From the NCBI GenBank assembly GCA_946965045.2, contig OX337234.1, positions 186,001 through 250,000 of the forward strand: DNA of 64,000 nt, given 5' to 3'. The notes under the pieces are model-generated. The model was not told where the DNA came from and ran no database searches. It worked only from the letters and a program-made list of their open reading frames with translations. Position 1 is the stretch's first letter. Every line of letters begins with the position of its first letter. Shown here in pieces: positions 18,839-30,575 of this stretch. A program made the translations under genes and the position numbers. Source of the stretch: Epithemia pelagica (lineage: Eukaryota; Bacillariophyta; Bacillariophyceae; Surirellales; Surirellaceae).

Positions 18839-20513
18839 ATGTGGACTCGTTCGGTTGGCGCTCTTGTTTCTGTGTTGGCCTGCACCAGTTCGGCTACTAC
18901 TACTACTTTGGAATCGACTGGTCCGACGCTGGACTTTACGACCTTGCCCGGTTCCGAAGGGTTGTGTTCGCCTCGCAAATTGTCGGCTCTCCACAATGTC
19001 TTGTACGTGGCCAATTCGGGCATTGGTGGCGTCACGGCCGACGATCGACAGTATTGTGCCTTGGAACGAGGCTTTTTGTCCTGCATGGGACCCACCTCGT
19101 CCGTCTCCGCCTTTTCCCTTGCAACGACTGGAGCAGAACGACGCGAGGTGGTGACGAACCTGTTTAGTTCCCGCATTGTCGAGGGGGTCTTGTTTGAAAC
19201 CCAATCCACGGGCGCGCACCATGCCGTTCCCGATGCCACGCGGTACGATCAAAAGGGACAACCCATTCTCTATGTTGTGGTGGGATTGGGCATGAATGCG
19301 ACGGAATTGCGTCGAGATGGCATTGAACAAGCCGTCGGTGCCTTTGGAGCCATTGTCGAGGCCAATTTGTACCAGCAAACGGCTCTGCCCTGGGTCTATC
19401 CCTGGGAAGATGAATATGCCAATGATTATGACAACAGTGGGGACGATACCGATTCGGGCATTTTGCCCGTCCCCAATTCGAATCCCTACCATTTGTTGAT
19501 TCGCAAGAACAAGTTTTATGTGGTACGTTTTCCCCCGACAAAAATAGAGAACTCAGAATGAATGGTGTTGTTGTGGTTTGGAGAGATCTCATTGTTCAGT
19601 GTTTGTTGTTGTTATGGTTCCTACATGTATGTCGGTCTGTTTCTTGCTGTTGTTATTGATGTTGGTGTTCCGGTAGATTGATGCGGGTGCCAATGCCGTC
19701 TTGATTTATCAACGAAAACCGAATGGTTGGTCTGAAACGGGCGAGGATCCCGTCGTCTTGGTCTTGCCCAAATTGTCCAGTCCGACCAATCCCGAATACG
19801 AAGTGGAATTTGTCCCCACCGCCCTGGCAACCCGGCCCGGTCATGACAATCAACTCTATATTTCCGCCTTGGCGGGGGCACCGTGGACGGAACCCGTGGC
19901 ACAACTCTTTCAAGTCGATTTGGACCATGACGGCTATCCCAAACCCGACACTTTGCGCGTCGTGCCCGGTGGTCCCTATTATGCCATTGCCGATTTTTCC
20001 TTTGCCGACGAATCGACCATTTACATTTTGGAAACCAATCCCGGCGTGCCCTTTATTCCCTTTGCCGGTCGCTTGTCGCAAGTCACCTTATATGACGACG
20101 ACGACGACAATGAAATGGCCACGAGCGTGACGGTCGAAACGACGCTGCCCTTGGTGGCACCCTCGGGCATTGTCGTCTACAACCATGCCATTTACATTAC
20201 CAACCGTACCTTTACGCCGTCCGGATTTGATGGCACCTGTACCGGTCACATTGTTGTGGCTGCCCTCCCCAAGAAGGGTCCCGAAAAAAAGAGTGGCAAA
20301 AAGGAAAAGAGTGGCGACGATAAGGGTGGCAAAAAGGAAACGAAGAAAATGAGCGACAAGAAGAAGAAGATGAGTGACTACGACGACAAGAGTGGCAAAA
20401 AAGAAAAGGGCGGCAAAGAAAAGGATACAAGTGGCAAAATGAAACACAAGAGTGACGGTGGCAAAACGGAAGCCAAGAGTGACAAGAAGAATGGATCCAA
20501 GGGGTATTATTAG
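18839..20513 (+). CDS. Secreted ScyD/ScyE-family beta-propeller-like protein with Lys-rich tail
   Basis: Exons are 18839-19522 and 19677-20513 with a 154-nt phase-0 intron (GTACGT...GGTAG), giving 506 aa. I chose the ATG at 18839 because it starts a clear signal peptide (MWTRSVGALVSVLACTSSA). Upstream in-frame codons lack coding character. The body matches the ScyD/ScyE pattern known from bacteria: LYVANSGIGG, CMGPTSSVSAF, YVVVGLGMNA, SNPYHLLI, then across the splice site FYV-IDAGANAVLIYQ, VPTALATRPGHDNQLYISAL, IYILETN and PSGIVVYNHAIYITNRT. These are repeated propeller-blade signatures. The last about 85 residues are Lys/Gly/Ser/Asp repeats (SGKKEK, MSDKKKKMSD), absent from the bacterial family and reminiscent of biomineral-associated or cell-wall proteins. 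Likely extracellular; the molecular role is unknown. Confidence 0.85.
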
Positions 20514-21602
20514 TAACGAAAACGTGGCGTGAACCAAACAAAGAGTGTCTGCTGGGCGTGTGTGTGTGTGTGTGCATGGGGCGGGGGGTTGTCTCTGGAT
20601 CCATTCTTCTTCACGACGAGCCTATTATGAGTCTGACCCAGCAGGTGTGGGGACGATTGCTACTCGACGGCTGCGGTGGGTTCCCCAGTCTCTTTCTCTC
20701 GATCTCGACTATACTATACTATGCTCTGCTCTATTCTATTCTATCCTGCACACACAGGAGGGGTGTCGTGTTTCGTTGCGTTCTTCTACGACTATTATCG
20801 TCGATGGGCTATAATATATATCTATATTGATGATTCTGATTCTCAGAGTTACATATTCCTTTTCAAAAACACATCCAACACAATCGTTACACGATCCCAG
20901 AGCATGGAGAGGGTCTACCTAGGTAGACTATGGGAGCAGGCTAGCAGACAGATAGCGCCATGGTCAATCAATAGAAGAGGAGTCCCTCCACTAGATAAAA
21001 GGAGTCGTATCACATGAAGATGGTTACTCCTCTCCATTGCCCGGCGATTTGAAGAAGATCGAGCCAAAGACTCTACTACCCATAGACACAATAGGCCATT
21101 CTCTCTCATTCTTCAGATTCATTCGCTTTCCAGTCGCGTGTCGGCAAAGTTGAAGTTGCTGCCAGGCTCAAAGAGTACCAGACCAGCTGTGTGCGCGATC
21201 CGCCATCACGATCGAATCCAAACGGCGGCAAAGAACAACCACCACAACACAACAAAACAACATTGGAGAGAAACAACACAACCAAAGCGACAGAGAACAA
21301 GTACACTACCCATTCTCTCTCTCTCTCTCTTAACGACCGATAAGCACAACAACAACAAGAGACGAGAGCTCCTAGTAGAGAGCAGGTAGTTCTGGAACGG
21401 AAGCAGTGTGTGTGTGGAACGGGCGAGATTCTTTGAAAAAGCACGAGATTCTATTATACAGTGCCAGCAAACAAACAAGAAGGGGTTGCTCGGTTCGCCT
21501 CTACTGCCTAGGAGGATTGGTGACACACCAACTACCACCACCGCCACCAAAACGACTCGAGACGTGTGTGCTTCTTTCAATCGTCACAATTCCAACGACA
21601 CG
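20514..21602. other. Intergenic region with microsatellites
   Basis: No gene seen. It contains a (GT)n run around 20557-20575, a tandem ctatactatactatgctctgctctattctattctat stretch near 20705, and a CT run at about 21316-21332. The last several hundred bases are the promoter and 5' UTR of the GKWT protein gene. Confidence 0.5.
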
Positions 21603-23345
21603 ATGAATGACAAGCCCATTGAGGAGGAGACATCCTCGCAACAACAACATCATCAACAACCACAAAGAAGAATGCCCGACAACAATGACACTGCCAAACA
21701 CCAGTTGCCAGGACCAGTCTCTGGTTCTTCTGGTACCAACCCTCCTTCCCAGACAATCACCACCACAAGAACAAACACAACCGCCGTATCCCAACCACCA
21801 CAACAAGACCTAGAAGCACCATCTTCCAGTGGTCCTTTGCGTCCTCCTCCTCCGCGTCGTTTGCGACGCGGCAAGTGGACCGTGGAAGAAGAAGCCTATG
21901 TGGCCCGCATGATTACGGAATTTCAACAGGGCACGCTGCCCGATACCCCGGCCGGTACGACGCTGCGCACGTACCTGTCGGAACAATTGCAGTGCGATCC
22001 CATGCGCATTACCAAAAAATTCACCGGTCATGCCTGCATTGGCAAACGCGTCTTTCATCCCCTTAGTACGACCAACAATAACAATGGATCCTCCATGGAA
22101 CACGAACAAACCCTCCAAAAGGCCCGACACGAACTCGAGCAACTCAAACAAGCCTGGCAACGACGCATGCAACAACAACAGCAACAACAACAATCGGTAT
22201 CGTCGAGTACACCAGCAACCACTACAATGTCGAATACCGAACCCTCCTCCAAGAATGACAAGGGATCATCCGCCGCTACCGCCTTGGTCCCAGAATTAAT
22301 AGAAGGAGTATCCTCATCCCACCACACTCGACCAACCCATCCTTCGTCTTTGGATGCCGTACGAGTGAGGACCACCGACACCCAGCCCCTGCATTCCTCG
22401 TCGTCGTCAGTGGCGGCCAATGCCATGGTATTGGTTCAAGCCGCGGGATGGCTCGAACGAGCCAAATCCTCCTTGCAAGAATCCTCCTCCTCGTCATTGT
22501 CCTCGGCGGCGCAACCACTACTGGCGCAGCAAGAATCACAACCACCGCCGGTCGTTCCTCCAAGTCAGCCATTTGTCCAGCATCCGACCCATTCCAAAAC
22601 GGACCACCACCAGGATATTAGAATAGAGGAGGGACAGAATTGGACGCACTGGTCCAAACAAGAATTGGTCCAACACATGGTACAAGTCCGACGATTGCTC
22701 TTGGAAGGACCTCCACCGACGACGACCACCACCAATACTGCAACAACAACAGCAGCCACCACACCCACAGCAGTACTAGCCACCACGGCCACTCACCCAT
22801 TCGCAACCAGACAAGGAGGAGGAGGAGGACTCGTCCGAGAAGCAGCCGAACCACCACAACCACAACCAGCAACTCCCACGACACTCGCGGCTCGTTCCAT
22901 TCCCACCAATGTGGAATTCCCGACCCACGCAAACTCGAATCATCATCCCAAGAACAACAAGAACCAGAACAAGAAGCGACCACGACGGTCCTGGACCCCT
23001 CCAACCACAGTCGACCAGGCGCAGGAGGACAATGACGACAATAACGACCAGGACGACGAAACGTCGAGTGCGGCCCAAGATGCCCAAGCCTTGGTCCACT
23101 TTTGGCATTCCGTCGCCGCCACTTCCACTTTGACCAAACACAACCAACACGACGACAACCACAGCAATACTGCGGCCGCCCATGGAGTATCTTCGTCGTC
23201 CGCCTCCTCCACGGCATCTTCGTCGACCTCCGTTCGAGCAACGAATCGGTTGTCCGTCCCAGACACTCCTACTGTCAAGACAACGACCAAACCACCTCCG
23301 TCCTCCGTTCAGTCGTCGTCCTCCTCCTCATCGGCAGGGCAATGA
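21603..23345 (+). CDS. GKWT-type putative DNA-binding nuclear protein, low-complexity tail
   Basis: 580 codons from ATG 21603. That start was chosen because the in-frame codons before it have no Met and read as UTR. Residues about 88-150 contain RRGKWTVEEEAYVARMI, TTLRTYLSEQLQCDPMRITKKF and GHACIGKRVF. This domain recurs in diatoms and other stramenopiles and looks like a Myb/SANT-related helical module. It is followed by a Glu/Gln-rich helix (HELEQLKQAWQRRM) ending in polyglutamine. The rest is Ser, Thr, Pro, Gln and His rich and probably disordered, with a basic NKKRPRRSWTP patch that could be an NLS. A transcription regulator is a reasonable inference; no target is known. Confidence 0.75.
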   Translation: MNDKPIEEETSSQQQHHQQPQRRMPDNNDTAKHQLPGPVSGSSGTNPPSQTITTTRTNTTAVSQPPQQDLEAPSSSGPLRPPPPRRLRRGKWTVEEEAYVARMITEFQQGTLPDTPAGTTLRTYLSEQLQCDPMRITKKFTGHACIGKRVFHPLSTTNNNNGSSMEHEQTLQKARHELEQLKQAWQRRMQQQQQQQQSVSSSTPATTTMSNTEPSSKNDKGSSAATALVPELIEGVSSSHHTRPTHPSSLDAVRVRTTDTQPLHSSSSSVAANAMVLVQAAGWLERAKSSLQESSSSSLSSAAQPLLAQQESQPPPVVPPSQPFVQHPTHSKTDHHQDIRIEEGQNWTHWSKQELVQHMVQVRRLLLEGPPPTTTTTNTATTTAATTPTAVLATTATHPFATRQGGGGGLVREAAEPPQPQPATPTTLAARSIPTNVEFPTHANSNHHPKNNKNQNKKRPRRSWTPPTTVDQAQEDNDDNNDQDDETSSAAQDAQALVHFWHSVAATSTLTKHNQHDDNHSNTAAAHGVSSSSASSTASSSTSVRATNRLSVPDTPTVKTTTKPPPSSVQSSSSSSSAGQ

Positions 23346-25519
23346 GACGAATGAAATTCGTGAGGAGCAAATAATCATGAAACGAACCAAAGGAATCCCA
23401 CCATTAATGACTGTGAGTTGTGTGGTGTATGGATCCAAGTACGTCCGTTTCGCCGTGCCACTAGTCTACACACGACAAGGATGATTCCCAATCCACCGTG
23501 CCATTCTCCAGTACACAACAACAATAAGGTGGTGGTAGAGATTTCGACACTGGGGACTGAACCGTCGAGTGCGAGCGAGTGTATCTCTTGTGAATCTGTT
23601 GTCGGACCAGGGAACTACCTCGATAGGAGGGATTACGGGACGGACTCTTTCTGGAGGGATACGACGACAAGAACATGACCAAGAAGAAGACACTCGTCAA
23701 AGGCAGAACCGGAAAGGCAGAACATGGCTCTAGTAGATTATAGTGGTATGGATACACTTATCCATTTGGTGATCCCGGAGCTAGGTAGACGAACAACAAA
23801 ACTATCGTCTCATTTGTTTCGGGTACCCCACTCCTACTCCTAACTCCTCTAGTAGAGATGATTAGAGATCCTATTCGTAGTCTTGCTACTTCGTAGTCTT
23901 CCCCGCAATACTCCAAGGACATAGGGGTGCGTGATCGGGACGATATCTTGGATTTAAGGGGATTCGATTGCTATTTTGTTTTGCGAACTTGGAACACTGG
24001 CGAACCAACTCGATGATGTTCCCTCGATGATTGTGATGAGCGATGAGGGATGAGGATGAGGGCCTTGGTTGTTGGCCGGTCGATCTGTGACGGATTGACT
24101 AAAACTGACCAAGCTGGAGGACCTTGGTTCTCATAGTCATCACAAGATAGAATTTGGGATCCCTCTCTGGATTCGAACATTGAGAAGTATCATTGAAAAT
24201 TGAAAAGTCCTCCTCCTTGTTGTAAAAGGGCATCAGGTTTTCTTCTCCCAATGCTGGACTTTGAAACCTGAGCACAAAGCACGAAAACCACGGATCCCTT
24301 GCTTGTGGCAGTCGCCCAGTTGTCTCCATAATATTACTCCTATATGAACAGCTACCAGCTACCCATCCAAGCGACTGCCATTACGTTAATTCGTCATTCT
24401 GATACGCATGGTTGACACATGAATTGACGCAACGTTGGAAGGAGTGGAATCCCATTGGGTCGGTTTTAAAATGGTGTCGCACCGGTACTCGCTACTGCGT
24501 AGATCACAGTGAGTCAGAACCATCTTTGGCGTCGACGCTTGAGGTTTTTTGGGATCTAACACGCCGCAAAATCGATGACTCATACCTTCAACCAAGCAGG
24601 CCGATCGTTCCAAAGTATCTAGTGTACCCCACTTTTTGACACTTCCGAACTTTGTCGTTGATCTGGAACAGTCAAGAACAAGCAGGCCGATCGTTCCAAA
24701 GTATCTAGTGTACCCCACTTTTTGACACTTCCGAACTTTGTCGTTGATCTGGAACAGTCAAGAACAAGCAGGCCGATCGTTCCAAAGTATCTAGTGTACC
24801 CCACTTTTTGACACTTCCGAACTTTGTCGTTGATCTGGAACAGTCAAGAACAAGGTTCATGGTTCCTGTTCTTTCTCCAGTGCTCTCTCATCTCTCATCC
24901 TCCCCCCCGAAGCAGAGCATTGGTAACAACTGCGAGAGGATTGGCTCGTTTGAACAAGAGAGCCAATCCTTTGTGCTATTCCAGATAGAACAAAGTACAT
25001 CAAGAACAACACCAAACCATTGACTCGTTCGAGTCGTTGAATGACCTTGTCGGGCGCGTATAGTGAGTGCACTGGATCTGCACACTCTGGTTGCGAACGT
25101 CAATCTGCACTCTGGTTTGTGGTGTTTGCAAACGGCTGGTCACACTCTCGAGCACCCATCGGCCAAGAGAAATCATCATTCTCCCCAAAAGTTACTTCCC
25201 TGCTGAAGGCAAAAAGAAAAGGCATTGCAGACATCCTGGACGAAAACTACTAGTCTCTAGCCAATGCTGGAGCAGCTACTACTATTAACTAGCAATCCAA
25301 CACAATCTACCGAACAAGAGATACAGTTTCAATTTTGCTTTTACTCGATTGAGATCCTTCTGGTTGTCCATTGCAATCTGCAATCAAACAAAAGACTTGT
25401 GATTAGGCTCTTGCTCGATTGTCTTGCTTGTGTTTGGTTTGGACCCATTGCACACATGCAGCAGCATCGCTTGCTGAATGCCCAATACTAATCACAACCA
25501 CAATCACAGCAACAACGCC
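23346..25519. other. Long intergenic region
   Basis: About 2.2 kb with no gene I can support. Open frames on both strands are short and lack conserved pattern. The notable content is the 86-bp tandem repeat at 24593-24850. An inverted pair, gagaggattggctcg / gagccaatcctttg, lies near 24930-24975. Confidence 0.5.
24593..24850. repeat. Three tandem copies of an 86-bp unit
   Basis: Units start at 24593, 24679 and 24765 (each begins caagcaggccgatcg) and appear identical over 86 bp. A fourth start at 24851 diverges after five bases. Because 86 is not a multiple of three, the frames running through it are an artefact of repetition. Confidence 0.9.
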
Positions 25520-27537
25520 ATGTTCATGGCAGCGCCCTTACGGAAAAAGGATCCCTTGGTATTTTTCTTTGAAGCCGAAGACGAACTTGCGGTGGACAAC
25601 CACGAGGGTTCGTCGTCCACGGCTACCGAAGAAGCGGATATTTTGCATTTTCACTCCTGCATGGCGCACGATGTGGTACGTTTGTTGCTAGTATAGATCG
25701 ATTTAGAACTCGTGTGACCCACTGTGGAGTTTGATTTGGAATGGTTTCCACTGACAGCAGGTTCTTGTGTTTTTTGGTGTCTCGTTTTCTGACAGCAACA
25801 ATTTTTGTGGAGTCCACAGGACAAGGATGATTTAAAGCCGAGAAAGCTCTACAACAAGCACAAGCAAAAGAACCTCCTCCACAAGCGAGACCACAATGGT
25901 GAGGAGGAGGATACAGCGAGTACTGTGTCACGGGAGGAGATGGCATCGGAACGGCGGTCTTCGTGGCATGCTGCACCCGATCGCTCCATGTTGCGGGCGG
26001 TGGGTGCCGCGTCTGCGACACCGACCATTACATCCGTGTCACTCCCATCCACGACCACCGGATATTCTGCCTCTTTACCATGCTCTCGAAACTATCCTAG
26101 CAATAATAACAACCACAACAATCACAAGAGAGGAAGTATGACACGCGCGGCCTCGGCTCGGTTGTCCTCTTTGGGTGGGACACCAATCAAGTCAACATCA
26201 TTAACCTCAACACACCAATCTTCGTCTTTTGCGGCTCCTTTGTGTCCGTCACTTCGACTGGGTGGTACAATGACTCTTAGCAGGGAGGAGACTGACGCTA
26301 TGAAACATGCTCTACTATCCGATCGTTCCTCCTCACATTCCTCTTCCTTTTGGTCCTCTTCTTCCACGACACAAAGTCGGCGACAAGGGTCGGAATTATC
26401 GTTGAGTTCCCACACCAACAAAAACCGCCGACACCTAAGGGGGAGTTCCAATGCGACTAAGGGTCACACCACCACGAGACATCACCACCAGCATCGTCCA
26501 AGGTCCAGTCGCCTGGCACGAGGCTTAGGTTCCACATCCTCATTGGGCGACTTGGAACATTCCAAACGGCCATCTTCCATTTCTACCGCATCGTGTCGAA
26601 GAGAGTATCTGTCATGGGCGGAGGATCATAGTTCCGAGCTAACAACAATATCAACAGCCAACAACCGTGAGGAGGAGCGCAAGAAACGGGCCAAGATTGC
26701 TGGTTTGTTGGACAAGTGTGCCGGAACGCGGTTCCCCTTTCGAAAAAAGTTGAGTCTGGCCAATCTGGGCATGACCTTGCACGATATTCCCCTCACCGCA
26801 CTCTGTGGTAGTCCGGGTAGCCTGAATGGCGACGGCGATGGCAAGTCTCGGTTGGGCCAATCGTTACATACGCTCTCCTTGACGGAAAATACATTGGGCA
26901 TCCTGCCGGATTTGCTGGTCCAATCGTTGCCACTGTTGATTCGGTTGAACCTGTCTCATTGCGCGTTGCACTCGTTGCCCACTGTATGGAATCTTCCTCA
27001 ACTCAAAAAGTTGGACTTGTCCCACAATATGTTGTCCACCTTTCCGGGAGAGGTACGAACCTTGATCCAGAATCATACACGAGAACTATTGTGGCACATT
27101 CCTTACCCAAATGATTCTGTGGCGTGTGTTGGTTTTGTTTCTAGGCCATGCTGAAAGGACTTCCGGAACTTTTGGAACTGGATATGGTTTGTAACAAAGT
27201 GGTTGAGATTTCCCTTCCTCCACTACTGATTGATACCGAAGCAGAGACTGTCCCGAAACTTTTCTCTCGATTGGAACTTCTCAATCTAGAGAACAATGAT
27301 ATTTCCTTCTTACCCGAGGATTTGGATCGACTCCCCTCACTCAAAGTTCTCAACGTCCGCAACAATTTCTTGTCGACAATTCCTCGTCGTATTTGTTTTA
27401 TGGACCTCAAGTCGCTGGTGGTCCAGTCCAATCCCGTCGTCCATCCACCCATGGAGACCTGTGAACGAGGCATTCCAGCCATGAGACGGTATTATCAACA
27501 ACTCGAACAGGAGCGCGCCACGACCATGTACATGTAG
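25520..27537 (+). CDS. Leucine-rich repeat protein
   Basis: Three exons: 25520-25675, about 25796-27052 and 27145-27537, all phase 0, giving about 601 aa. The first acceptor is either 25795 (better pyrimidine tract) or 25819. The second intron, 27053-27144, is GTACGA...TCTAG. The N-terminal two thirds are Ser/Thr/Arg rich and probably disordered, after a short ordered start (KKDPLVFFFEAEDEL). The last 200 residues hold about six LRRs (LIRLNLSHCALHSLP, LKKLDLSHNMLSTFP, LELLNLENNDISFLP, LKVLNVRNNFLSTIP). A cap follows (SNPVVHPPMETCERG, then RRYYQQLEQE), which resembles the end of the LRR domain in LRCH/Roco-type proteins. Likely a cytoplasmic protein-interaction scaffold. Confidence 0.85.
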
Positions 27538-28530
27538 CAATTTCCTTGACGAGAAGGAGTTCAATCTCGGGAGAAGGAGTTCAACATGGCCGGTACGCCG
27601 TATCAAGCACTTTTCTTGCGTAGAGGCCATGGTGCCTTAGTGGAGTCTTGCGGGACTCAATATCCGCGACCATGCGCGCATGCTCTGTGTTTCTGAGAGT
27701 CGGCCGAGCTAACGTTCTTCTGAACCAGATGGTGTCGCCACATTCTGTTTGTCTCGGGTCTCGGGTATGGCCAAAACGGAGCGATCCTTCCTTATGCGAC
27801 AACCCAAATTCCGTCTTCGGCATGTATACCAAATCCGCAAGAGATTGACTCGCAGTTTATGGAGGTGCAAATGGTGTCATTGAACGACGAGCGGACACCA
27901 GGACTGAACTCTCGTCCAAGCCTCAAACGGAGCGACGCGGTCAACCATGCAAGGAATGGATCTATGTTGTAATATGAAGCAATCCGTGTCTTGCGTCCGG
28001 TCGTTGTGACAGGCTGGACCTGATGGACCAAAACGGAGCGATTGTCCGACGTGCAATATGGAGCGATCCATGGTTCAGGAGCGATAGCACCGGTGAAAGC
28101 ATGGGTTCAGCTGCATCTGCACTTGGAACCGAAAAACGTGCCAAGTGTAAGCACAACCAACCACCCCGACAGCCAAAACAATGTTCACAGCCACCAATTT
28201 TTGGAAATGACAAAAAACATACTGGGTTTGAAAATGGCCAATCGCAACAACACAGGAGACTGAACCAACCAACCAACCAACCAACCAACCAACCAACCAA
28301 CCAACCAACCAACGGCGCACCGTCGACAATTTTGAGCCGGAGACTTGATGTGGATGATACCGCAATAGCAAACAGGCAAACGAAACCAAAATGTGCGGCT
28401 CTATGGAGCTCCAATTTCATGACACGAGACGCTCACAATTCTGGATCGACCAGAGTTTGCAAGAGACAACAACCGAGGTTGATTTGCCGTTGTTTTGCGT
28501 TCCAAGAAAGAAGCAGAGACCAAAGACACC
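27538..28530. other. Intergenic region with AAACGGAGCGAT motifs and a microsatellite
   Basis: No gene supported. Several copies of a-a-a-c-g-g-a-g-c-g-a-t occur (about 27775, 27926, 28030). The same motif recurs upstream of later small secreted-protein genes (about 30002, 32756, 34432). An (AACC)n run sits at 28263-28313. Confidence 0.45.
28263..28313. repeat. (AACC)n microsatellite
   Basis: About twelve uninterrupted aacc units. It is open in several frames by repetition and not considered coding. Confidence 0.95.
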
Positions 28531-29046
28531 ATGAACCTCCATTGGGCCTCCATGTTTCTTCAAGTCCTTGTTCTTGTGGTTGGTATCGCAGCAAGCACCG
28601 TCGTGATGGCGTTGGACACCACCAAGCAAGCCCATGGCCATAGTGCTGTGTTGGATGATCATGACATGGATGTTCCTCGTGTGGACATCCCGCAAGCTAC
28701 TTGGAACACCAAGAGCGTCAATCATCTCAAGGATGCCGAGATCCATAGGAACCTTTGGGAACCTGACGGTGAAGCTGAGGGGGATCCTGATTGTGAACTC
28801 GTGAGTGGCAGGGGCGGTAAATGAGGTGGTAAGGGTGACGATTGTGCTGGCGGAGGAAAGGGCAAAGGCAAGGGTTCAGGCCGTCGTCGTCGTGGGCGCA
28901 GGTTCTTGTCGGGCAAAGGTGGTGATGGTGGAGACGGCGATGGATGTATCGGTGGGGACCCCGTCGAAGGTGACCCTGTCGGAGGTGACCCCGTCGGAGG
29001 TGACCCTGTCGGAGGTGACCCCGTCGAAGGTGACCCCCCAGTGTAA
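28531..29046 (+). pseudogene. Small secreted basic-motif protein, copy 1, with in-frame TGA
   Basis: ATG 28531 opens a signal peptide (MNLHWASMFLQVLVLVVGIAAS). The frame reaches GRGGK and then TGA at 28822-28824. After it the same frame continues as GGKGDDCAGGGKGKGKG, RRRRGRRFLSGKGG and a repeat of GDPVG/GDPVE, ending at TAA 29044-29046. Paralogues at 30576 and 33257 have Lys-Lys-Gly where this copy has Lys-stop-Gly, so the TGA is best read as a nonsense mutation. Readthrough or selenocysteine is possible but has no support from the paralogues, which have lysine there. Confidence 0.65.
28954..29028 (+). repeat. Five 15-bp coding repeats (GDPV[E/G])
   Basis: Units of the form ggtgacccYgtcgRa, identical apart from Y and R positions. 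In the family frame they encode tandem GDPVG or GDPVE pentapeptides, found only in this copy of the family. Confidence 0.9.
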
Positions 29047-30575
29047 CTCCGTGTCTCGAACATTGAATTACCACCTCCAAGTGACTTAGAGGACTGAAAA
29101 CAAAATAGAATTAGTGGCCAATCAAAAGGATCTTCCTTGTCCGACCGATCCACTACCTTTCAATAGTATTTACGACAGTGGTTTGCTGTATGTCTCTTCT
29201 ATAAAAAGGAAAAGAATAGAGGATATGATATGGAGTCCCATCTTTGATCAAGTACTAGATATTGACAAGGTGGATGATCCATGCACGCACTAGAACACAC
29301 CACCGTACTCGATTTATGTCGGGTTCGAAATGACACTACCTACCTATCGGTAGGTAGTTCGCATGCAAAAATCGAGAAGAGGTCTAGGATATGGTTTCGG
29401 CGTCAGAAAGAGTATCGTTATAAGGTGTTTCATTTCCGAAGAATCTCAAGTCTCATTCCTCATCGCTTTGTGCTCACTTTCTGGTCTAACTACTTAGGTT
29501 TCCTCAACTATGTTGTCTACTCCTAGTAATGAAAGTAGGAGCACCTAGCTGTTCCTGTCAGCGACAGCCACGAATTTTTTTGAGGCTCCGCCAATCATCA
29601 TATTTGATGGCATAACTTGTCGTTTTCTTGCCGAAAGGCAATGATCGATAAAATGTTGCCCGTGGGGATCTATTAGAAGTGGCTCGTGAGTAAAGAAAGA
29701 TGTTATTTCGTTCATTAACCCACCTACGCATCACATGAAGCATTGACTGTCGAGATCATGAATCATGGTGTGGCCTTTCAGTTGGACTGTTCAAGGATCA
29801 TGTCTTCTTGTTTCCACTTCTCCATGGGCCGGTCATGGTCATGGCGATTGCCGCGTTGACAAAGCAAGCAAAAGATCGCGTGAGTCGGGACTCTATATGT
29901 TCGAAACTCGTTTTCGCGCTGGCACTGCTTCCGTGAGAGTCCGGCGAGATGAAAAGACGCTTTCGGATCAAAAATTGCCACACATTTTTCCGATGCAGGG
30001 CAAACGGAGCGACCTCTCGTCTCTCTCATTCAGCACGACCACACGTTTCAGACTACCTGGTATATGCTAGAACGCAAACACTGTCTGTGGCTCGTAGAAA
30101 ACCAAAGGGTGGCGGCCACACCGGACCCAGAAAAAGGAGCCATCTATCCAAGGAACGAAACCATCATCCTGTGTGTATAGCCTCTACAATACGCAATGAC
30201 CGGGATGCAGCACTCCGAGAACTGCGTTCCATCTCGACAAATTCATTTCTGACAAGAGGCAACGGAAGGCAAACTAGATGAGAAGACCTTGGCAGCAAAC
30301 AACATTTTCATCAATGGGAGGAACGACACAAATTCGGCCCGTGGAGAATGATCTGCCGACTATGGGCGGCATAGCAGCAGCAGTGAATAAAACAGACACA
30401 GTTGAGAGAGCACGACAATTTTGTGCCGGGAACTCCGTAATGAACACTGGGAATTGTAAAAGAGAGAAGGATTGTCAGCAAAACACTTGTTTCAAGAGAG
30501 GACACAATTCATATCCAACCGAGTTTGCAACTCCACAAACAAAGCTTGATTGATTGAAAAAAGAAAGAAGTCAAC
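29047..30575. other. Intergenic region, part of the duplicated unit
   Basis: About 1.5 kb without a supported gene. The second half (from about 29930) shares strings with the region before the third secreted-protein copy (gagagtccggcgagatgaaa at 29935 and 32647; a caatgac-ggga-gcagcac block near 30192 and 32813). It belongs to the duplicated upstream region. A TATA-like ctataaaaaggaaaag is at about 29199. Confidence 0.4.

Noticed and set aside
19653-20604. Minus-strand frames over the ScyD/ScyE-like gene, including a phenylalanine/leucine-rich one
   Set aside because: They are complements of the Lys-rich tail and propeller repeats.
22276-23290. Val- and Trp-rich minus-strand frames
   Set aside because: They are complements of Thr/Gln/Asn-rich low-complexity coding sequence of the GKWT gene.
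28075-28643. Frames with WLVG or NQPT repeats
   Set aside because: They come from the AACC microsatellite read in different frames.
28722-29153. Minus-strand frame with GSPPT repeats resembling a cell-wall protein
   Set aside because: It is the complement of the 15-bp repeat in the secreted-protein frame, which has paralogue support.
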